From JBDTNK01 sp039933775 (GTDB taxonomy: Bacteria > Chloroflexota > Limnocylindria > QHBO01), in NCBI GenBank assembly GCA_039933775.1, contig JBDTNK010000001.1, forward strand, positions 1-64,000: a stretch of DNA of 64,000 nt, given 5' to 3'. Below the pieces are notes generated by a model. That model was not told the DNA's origin. It was given only the letters and a program-made list of their open reading frames with translations, and ran no database searches. This document shows positions 59,135-64,000 of this stretch, in pieces (within the stretch, counting starts at the first letter, position 1; every line of letters starts with the position of its first letter). A program made the translations under genes and the position numbers.

Positions 59135-59598
59135 GTCGCGCCCTCGGCACGCAGGACGTCACCGCGCAAAGGTAGCCCGATCCCGAGTACCAGTCCGTAG
59201 AAGATCGTCGCGACGAGCGGTGCCATCTCGAGCCCGGCGTCGGTGCGGGTCAGCGTCGCGAGGCCCGTGGCGAGGAGCGCCCATGCCAGGAGCGCAAACA
59301 GGGGCGCGGCCGCGGCGAGCGTCATGCGCACCGTGAAGAAGCGTCCGAAGAAGTACGCGAAGCACATGCCCACCAGCGCGCCACCGAGCTGGACGAGCGC
59401 GAAGCCAATCACGAAGGCCAGCTCGGGGATCGTTCCCGCGCCATCCACCAGCGCGGTGGCCAGCGGCCGCAGCGGGCCCAGCGCGTCGCCGGCCACCAAC
59501 GCGGCGACGATCATCGCCAACGCCAGCCACACGTATGCCGCCGCGAGCCCGGTCACGAAGCCGCGGTACGCGAGTCGAAGCCCAAGCACCTCGGTCAT
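59110..59598 (-). CDS. Small four-helix membrane protein, unknown function
   Basis: 162 residues from the ATG at 59598; a longer frame opens upstream but overlaps the fabF-like gene and has no hydrophobic or conserved content. Four transmembrane helices (about residues 12-35, 55-80, 87-110 and 130-150) alternate with short loops. No recognisable family motif. It follows the fab operon on the same strand at a distance of about 97 bases and may be co-transcribed. Confidence 0.6.
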   Translation of the reverse strand: MTEVLGLRLAYRGFVTGLAAAYVWLALAMIVAALVAGDALGPLRPLATALVDGAGTIPELAFVIGFALVQLGGALVGMCFAYFFGRFFTVRMTLAAAAPLFALLAWALLATGLATLTRTDAGLEMAPLVATIFYGLVLGIGLPLRGDVLRAEGATHGGSPVT

Positions 59599-59695
59599 TG
59601 CAGCTGAGTGTGGCCCGATGCGCGGCCCGAGGACACCGGACCGAAGGTCCCGTGCCTGCCCGTACCCACGATAGGGTTTGGCTGGGGATCGACGC

Positions 59696-60961
59696 TCAGG
59701 AGAGGCGGCGGAAGACCGCGACGGCGTTCTGGCCGCCGAACCCGAAGCCATTGATGATCGCCGTCTCCACGGCGAGCGCGCGCGCCACGTTGGGCGTGTA
59801 GTCGAGGTCACATGCGGGGTCTGGCGTCTCGTAATTGATCGTGGGGCTCACCACACCGTCGCGGATGGCCAGGATCGCGTTCAGCGCGCTCATGACCCCC
59901 GCTGCGCCCAGGGTGTGGCCGAGCATGCTCTTGTTGCTCGTGACTGCCAGGCGTGCCGCATGCTCCCCGAACGCGGATTTGATCGCCTTCGTCTCCGTCG
60001 CGTCGTTGAGCGACGTGCTCGTGCCGTGGGCCACGATCAGGTCGACCTCGTCCGGCGCCACCCCAGCGTCGCGGAGCGCGCGCACCATGGCCCGCGCAGC
60101 TCCATCGCCGGACGGGTCGGGGGCCGAGATGTGGAACGCGTCGCCGGTGAGGGCGCCGCCTGCAAGCTCGGCGATCGGCGTCGCCCCACGTGCCTCGGCG
60201 TGCGCGGCCGATTCGACGACCGCGATGCCGGCAGCTTCGCCGAAGACGAACCCGTCGCGATCCGCGTCGAACGGTCGAGACGCGCCCCGTGGATCGTCGT
60301 TGCGGCGCGAGAGGGCACCCATGTTGTTGAGCGCGGCGAAGGCGACCGGGAGCACGGCACTCTCGGTGCCGCCGGTGATGACGACCTCCGCGTCTCCATG
60401 CTCGATCAGGCGCTGTGCCTCCACGAAGGCCTGCACCGATGAGGCGCACGCGGCGACGCTCGTGATGATCGGGCCGCGGATGCCGTTCTGGATGCTGATC
60501 TGGCATGCCGCCATGGAGGGCGAGAGCATCGGCACCATGAAGGGGCTGACGCGCTTCGGCCCGCTCTCGTGGTAGGTCATCTGGCCGGCCGCGACGTCGC
60601 CCACGCCGCCGGCGCCGGTGTTGACGGCAACCGCCACCTCGTCACGGTTGGCATCGTCGATCGTGAGGCCCGCGGCCTCGATGGCCTGCGCGGCGGCAGC
60701 GACTGCCAGCTGCGCGAAGCGGCTCATGCGTCGCGCGGCCTTGAATTCGATCCAGGTCCGCGGGTCAAAATCCTTGACCTCCGCCGCGATCTGGACTTCC
60801 TCGTTGGCGGGATCGTAGGCGGTGATCCGCGCGGCGCCGCTCACCCCGTCGCGCAGGTTGCGCCAGAAGGTCTCGACGTCGTTGCCGAGCGGGGTGATGG
60901 CGCCGAGCCCGGTGACGACGGCGCGACGCGATGGATCCCTGCTCGGCGGTGCCTGCCTCAT
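59696..60961 (-). CDS. fabF: Beta-ketoacyl-ACP synthase II (KAS, second of tandem pair)
   Basis: Condenses malonyl-ACP with acyl-ACP in fatty acid elongation. 421 residues from the ATG at 60961 overlapping the upstream KAS stop (ATGA). The Cys-His-His triad is complete: SVAACASSVQAF, VAHGTSTSLND and SNKSMLGHTLGAAG. C-terminal INGFGFGGQNA is standard. Both tandem KAS copies keep the active Cys, so neither is a chain-length-factor-like inactive subunit. Confidence 0.93.
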   Translation of the reverse strand: MRQAPPSRDPSRRAVVTGLGAITPLGNDVETFWRNLRDGVSGAARITAYDPANEEVQIAAEVKDFDPRTWIEFKAARRMSRFAQLAVAAAAQAIEAAGLTIDDANRDEVAVAVNTGAGGVGDVAAGQMTYHESGPKRVSPFMVPMLSPSMAACQISIQNGIRGPIITSVAACASSVQAFVEAQRLIEHGDAEVVITGGTESAVLPVAFAALNNMGALSRRNDDPRGASRPFDADRDGFVFGEAAGIAVVESAAHAEARGATPIAELAGGALTGDAFHISAPDPSGDGAARAMVRALRDAGVAPDEVDLIVAHGTSTSLNDATETKAIKSAFGEHAARLAVTSNKSMLGHTLGAAGVMSALNAILAIRDGVVSPTINYETPDPACDLDYTPNVARALAVETAIINGFGFGGQNAVAVFRRLS

Positions 60962-62232
60962 TCGCCCTCCCAACGGCGGAGGATGATCGTGCTGTTGTGC
61001 CCGCCGAGGCCCATCGAGTTGCTCAGCGCAACGCGGACATCGGCCTGTCGAGCCTCGTTCGGGACGTAGTCGAGCGTCAGCTCGGGGTCCGGCTCGCGGT
61101 AGTTGATCGTGGGCGGGATGCAGCCGGTCTCCAGCACGCGGGCGCAGACCCAGCCCTCGAAGGCGCCCGCCGCGCCCATCATGTGTCCGGTCATCGACTT
61201 CGTCGAGCTGATCGCGACGCGCCTCGCATGCTCTCCGAAGACCGATTCAATCGCGGCTGACTCGTATCGGTCGTTGAGCGGCGTGCTGGTGCCGTGCGCG
61301 TTGATGTAGTCGACCTGTTCAGGACCGATGCGGGCGCGCGCCAGGGCGGCGCGCATGGAGCGCTGGCTGCCCTCGCCTTGCTCGGCCGGCGCCGCCATGT
61401 GGAAGGCGTCGGCCGACGAGCCGTAGCCGATCACCTCGGCGCGGATGTGCGCGCCTCGCTTGCGGGCGTGCTCGAGCTCCTCGAGGACCAGCACCGCCGA
61501 TCCCTCCGCGATCACGAAGCCGTTGCGCGTCGCGTCGAAGGGCCGGCTGGCCGTGGTCGGATCGTCGTCGATGGGCGTGCCGAGCGCGCGCATCTGGCTG
61601 AACCCGGCGTAGGCGAGGGGGACGAGCGGCGCCTCGGTCCCGGCGCCAAGCATGACATCGGCCTGGCCGCGCACGATCGCCTCCATCGCCTCGCCGATGG
61701 CGTGGCCGCCGGTGGCGCACGCGCTCACGATCGCCATGTTCGGTCCGCGGATGCCGAACTGGATCGCGACCATGCCAGATGCGGCGTCGGGGATCATGTG
61801 CTGGATCATGAACGGCGAGACGCGCGCCGGGCCGCGCTCGAGGAGGGTCTGCACGCCCTCCGAGATCATCCCGATGCCGCCGATGGCGGTGCCGAAGACG
61901 ATCCCGAAGCGGTCGCGATCGGCGCGCGCCGGATCGACCTTGCGATCCTCGCCCAGCAGCCCGGCGTCGATCAGCGCCTCGCCCGTCGCGCCGACCGCGA
62001 AGTGCGTGTTGCGGTCGTGGCGCCGTACTTCGCGCGCGTCCATGAACCGCGAAGGGTCGAAGTCGGTCACCTCGCCGCCGATCCCCGCCTTGCCGTAGCC
62101 CGATGCGTCGAAGCGCGTGACCGGCTTGATGCCGGACCGCCCCGAGGTGAGCGCCTGCCACGCGACATCGTTGCCGGTCCCGACCGGCGCGACGACGCCC
62201 AGGCCGGTGACGACGGCCCGGCGCTGGGTCAC
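60958..62232 (-). CDS. fabF: Beta-ketoacyl-ACP synthase II (KAS, first of tandem pair)
   Basis: 424 residues from a GTG at 62232 overlapping the fabD stop (GTGA). Triad residues lie in VSACATGGHAIGEA, NAHGTSTPLND and STKSMTGHMMGAAG. It differs in the Cys motif (ACATG against ACASS) from the downstream copy, which suggests different acyl-chain preferences. The arrangement fabD-KAS-KAS recalls mycobacterial fabD-acpM-kasA-kasB, but no acyl carrier protein gene lies between. Confidence 0.93.
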   Translation of the reverse strand: MTQRRAVVTGLGVVAPVGTGNDVAWQALTSGRSGIKPVTRFDASGYGKAGIGGEVTDFDPSRFMDAREVRRHDRNTHFAVGATGEALIDAGLLGEDRKVDPARADRDRFGIVFGTAIGGIGMISEGVQTLLERGPARVSPFMIQHMIPDAASGMVAIQFGIRGPNMAIVSACATGGHAIGEAMEAIVRGQADVMLGAGTEAPLVPLAYAGFSQMRALGTPIDDDPTTASRPFDATRNGFVIAEGSAVLVLEELEHARKRGAHIRAEVIGYGSSADAFHMAAPAEQGEGSQRSMRAALARARIGPEQVDYINAHGTSTPLNDRYESAAIESVFGEHARRVAISSTKSMTGHMMGAAGAFEGWVCARVLETGCIPPTINYREPDPELTLDYVPNEARQADVRVALSNSMGLGGHNSTIILRRWEGE

Positions 62233-63236
62233 GCGTCCGGGCTGGCGTCCGGCGTCGAGCCGGGAAGCCAGATGCCGCCTGAGCCCGGCACGTCGACCGC
62301 GAAGGCCTCCGCCTGCGGGTTGATGCGACGGATGAGCCCGGTCAGCACGCGACCCGGCCCGATCTCCACGAACTCGGTCACGCCCTCGGCGGCCATGCGG
62401 CGGATCGTTCCGGTCCACTGCACGCCATGCACGAGATGCTCGGTGAGCTCGTCGCGCAGGCCATCCGCGGTCCGAATGACCGAGGCGTGCACGTTGCCCA
62501 ACATCGGAATGTTCGGCTCGCGGAACGGCACGCGGGAGAGAACGCTGCGGAACTCGTCGCGTGCACGACGCATGAGCGGCGAGTGCGACGCAACGCTCAC
62601 GGTGAGCCGCACCGCCTTGCGCGCGCCGACGGTCTTGCTCATCTCGAGCGCGAAGACAAGCGCCGGGATGACGCCCGAAAGCACGACCTGTCCGGGAGCA
62701 TTCTGGTTCGCGACGGAGATCTCGCCGTGCTCGCGCGCCTCTTCGATGATGTCGTGGACCTGCTCGTCGGAGAGGCCGACGACCGCTCCCATGCCACCGG
62801 CGATGCCGCTCTCCTGCATGATCCGGCCGCGCTCGCGCACGAGGCGCAGGGCATCACCGAAGTCGATCGCGTCCGCCGCGACCGCCGCCGCGTACTGCCC
62901 GGCGGAGTGGCCGGCGACGAGACGCGGGCGAATCGTGATGCCAGCCGCGGCGGCGTCGGCGCGCAGCGCTTCGAGATAGGCGACGCTCGTGGCAAGAATG
63001 GCCGGCTGTGCGTTCACCGTCTCATTGAGTTCCGCGGCAGGTCCATCGGCGATGAGGCGCGAGATGGGGAAGCCGAGCGCCTCGTCGGCGCGATCCATCA
63101 CCGCGCGCGCCGCATCGGAGCGCGCGAGCACCTCGGCGCCCATGCCGACGTACTGGGATCCCTGGCCAGGGAAGACGAACGCGTGCGTTGCGATCGGACC
63201 ATCCGACAACGCGATTGGGGTGCTGTGCTTGCTCAT
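62229..63236 (-). CDS. fabD: Malonyl-CoA:ACP transacylase
   Basis: Loads malonyl groups onto acyl carrier protein. 335 residues from the ATG at 63236. FVFPGQGSQYVGMG at the N-terminus, the active serine in VAGHSAGQYAA, the catalytic-His region VASHSPLM and GPGRVLTGLI near the C-terminus are all in order. First gene of the fab operon, with a good promoter 13 bases upstream and almost no leader. Confidence 0.95.
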   Translation of the reverse strand: MSKHSTPIALSDGPIATHAFVFPGQGSQYVGMGAEVLARSDAARAVMDRADEALGFPISRLIADGPAAELNETVNAQPAILATSVAYLEALRADAAAAGITIRPRLVAGHSAGQYAAAVAADAIDFGDALRLVRERGRIMQESGIAGGMGAVVGLSDEQVHDIIEEAREHGEISVANQNAPGQVVLSGVIPALVFALEMSKTVGARKAVRLTVSVASHSPLMRRARDEFRSVLSRVPFREPNIPMLGNVHASVIRTADGLRDELTEHLVHGVQWTGTIRRMAAEGVTEFVEIGPGRVLTGLIRRINPQAEAFAVDVPGSGGIWLPGSTPDASPDA

Positions 63237-63248
63237 GGGCTGCCCGCG

Positions 63249-63278
63249 AGTATAGCCGAGCGCATGCCCCGCACCCAA
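63249..63278 (-). promoter_or_regulatory. Predicted promoter of the fabD operon
   Basis: On the minus strand TTGGGT (complement of 63273-63278) and TATACT (complement of 63249-63254) are separated by 18 bases. The start point near 63242 leaves only about six bases before the fabD ATG and no Shine-Dalgarno, so this is close to a leaderless message. Confidence 0.55.
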
Positions 63279-63299
63279 CGGCACAATCGTGTTCGCGCC

Positions 63300-64000
63300 T
63301 CAGTCGCGCAGCACGAAGCGAGTCACGACCTCGTGCAGCACCGGCAGCCCGAAGCGCAGCGCGCTCACCGCGACGCGCTCGTCGTGGCCGTGGAAGAGCG
63401 ACAGGAAGGGTACGTCGGCCTCGAGGCGCAGCGGAGCGAAGCCATACGTCGGGATGCCGAGCTCGGCGAGCGCCTTCGCGTCGGTGCCCGGTGTGATCAT
63501 CATCGGCAACGGCGTTGCCTCGGGATCGGCGCGCCGCAGCGCGTCGCCCATGAGCACGAGCAGCTCGTGCTCGGCGGGGGAGACAACCGGCGGCAGCGCG
63601 GCCAGCGTTTCGACCTCGACATGCGAGCCGGCGATGGCGCGCAGGTGCTCGAGCAATGCGTCCTGGTCCGTGCCGGGGAGGGTGCGGACATCGACCTCGG
63701 CCGTGGCGCGACCCGGGATGACGTTCACCTTGTTCCCGGCGCGCAGGATGGTGGGCGTGACCGTGTCGCGCAGCATCGCGTCGAACGAACGCCGCAGCAC
63801 CGGGTCGTCGACAGCGTCCATGAGTGCCGCATGTGCACCCGACGGATCCACCTCCGCCAGTCGGGCCACCTCGCCCAGGCCAAGTGCGCCGAAGAAAGCC
63901 GCCACGACCGGATGCACACGTGCCGGGCGAGGGTCGGCGGCGAGGCGGGCTACCGCTTCGGCCAGGTGGACCGCGGCGTTGTCGTCGTGCGGCATGGAGC
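63300..64000 (-). CDS. M20-family metallopeptidase, C-terminal part (5' end outside the window)
   Basis: The frame is open to the window edge, so the start and N-terminal metal ligands are missing; about 233 residues remain. The visible part begins in SMPHDDNAAVHLAEAV, the dimerisation-domain entry of M20 peptidases/deacylases. GNKVNVIPGRATAEVDVRTLPG follows, then TPGTDAKALAELGIPTYGF and the metal-binding His in FHGHDERV. Likely a dipeptidase or amidohydrolase; the substrate cannot be told. Confidence 0.88.
   Translation of the reverse strand, partial: SMPHDDNAAVHLAEAVARLAADPRPARVHPVVAAFFGALGLGEVARLAEVDPSGAHAALMDAVDDPVLRRSFDAMLRDTVTPTILRAGNKVNVIPGRATAEVDVRTLPGTDQDALLEHLRAIAGSHVEVETLAALPPVVSPAEHELLVLMGDALRRADPEATPLPMMITPGTDAKALAELGIPTYGFAPLRLEADVPFLSLFHGHDERVAVSALRFGLPVLHEVVTRFVLRD

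Noticed and set aside
1..64000. Search for tRNA, rRNA, insertion sequences, integrases and attachment sites
   Set aside because: No cloverleaf-like segment, transposase or integrase protein, or flanking direct repeats were recognised in any gap; the polysaccharide locus shows no visible sign of recent transfer.

Overview
The window is 64 kb of high-GC DNA from a bacterial chromosome. Genes are packed tightly: most same-strand neighbours share ATGA, GTGA, TTGA or TGATG junctions, and no intergenic gap exceeds about 220 bases. Several cues together suggest a member of the Chloroflexota, perhaps Limnocylindria-like: high GC, opcA next to zwf, Thr/Pro-rich linkers in exported proteins, a CxxC zinc-ribbon protein with a Gly-rich linker, several promoters placed at the start codon, and frequent GTG or TTG starts. 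This is an inference; no rRNA, tRNA or other marker is present to prove it. I saw no transposase, phage gene, CRISPR array or tRNA.

Layout. (1) 1-3080: cytochrome c oxidase subunits II and I (subunit I cut by the window edge), nicotinamidase, a small membrane protein and a zinc-ribbon protein, closed by a clear intrinsic terminator. (2) 3190-13784: a pentose phosphate operon, tkt-tal-pgi-gnd-zwf-opcA-pgl, followed by a small membrane protein and proline dehydrogenase. (3) 13905-20207: a putative winged-helix protein, a receiver-like protein, a sulfotransferase, a DHH phosphoesterase able in principle to destroy PAP, ATP sulfurylase, APS kinase and an alkaline-phosphatase-superfamily protein. 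(4) 20295-56265: a large exopolysaccharide locus. It holds an initiating phosphoglycosyltransferase, a Gfo/Idh/MocA oxidoreductase, a Wzz-GGDEF fusion, a flippase, two unusual P-loop fusion proteins, a propeller-CBM exported protein, an O-antigen-ligase-like polymerase/ligase, eight more sulfotransferases, four glycosyltransferases, two sugar-nucleotide 6-dehydrogenases, a UDP-glucuronate-epimerase-like protein, two exported pectate-lyase-like beta-helix proteins (one with cell-wall-binding repeats), a formyltransferase and a DegT aminotransferase. A VanZ protein and a Na/Pi-like carrier lie among them. (5) 56466-64000: a zinc-finger membrane protein, cysS, a Nudix hydrolase, a small membrane protein, a fabD-KAS-KAS operon and a truncated M20 peptidase.

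How the genes fit together. Nine sulfotransferases, the two enzymes that make PAPS (Sat, CysC) and an NrnA-like phosphatase that can clear PAP lie within 32 kb, interleaved with uronic-acid nucleotide-sugar enzymes and a Wzx/Wzy-type assembly line. The best reading is a locus for a multiply sulfated, uronic-acid-containing extracellular polysaccharide, comparable in logic to a glycosaminoglycan. Pectate-lyase-like proteins may trim or release it. This is the most interesting system in the window; its product is inferred, not shown.
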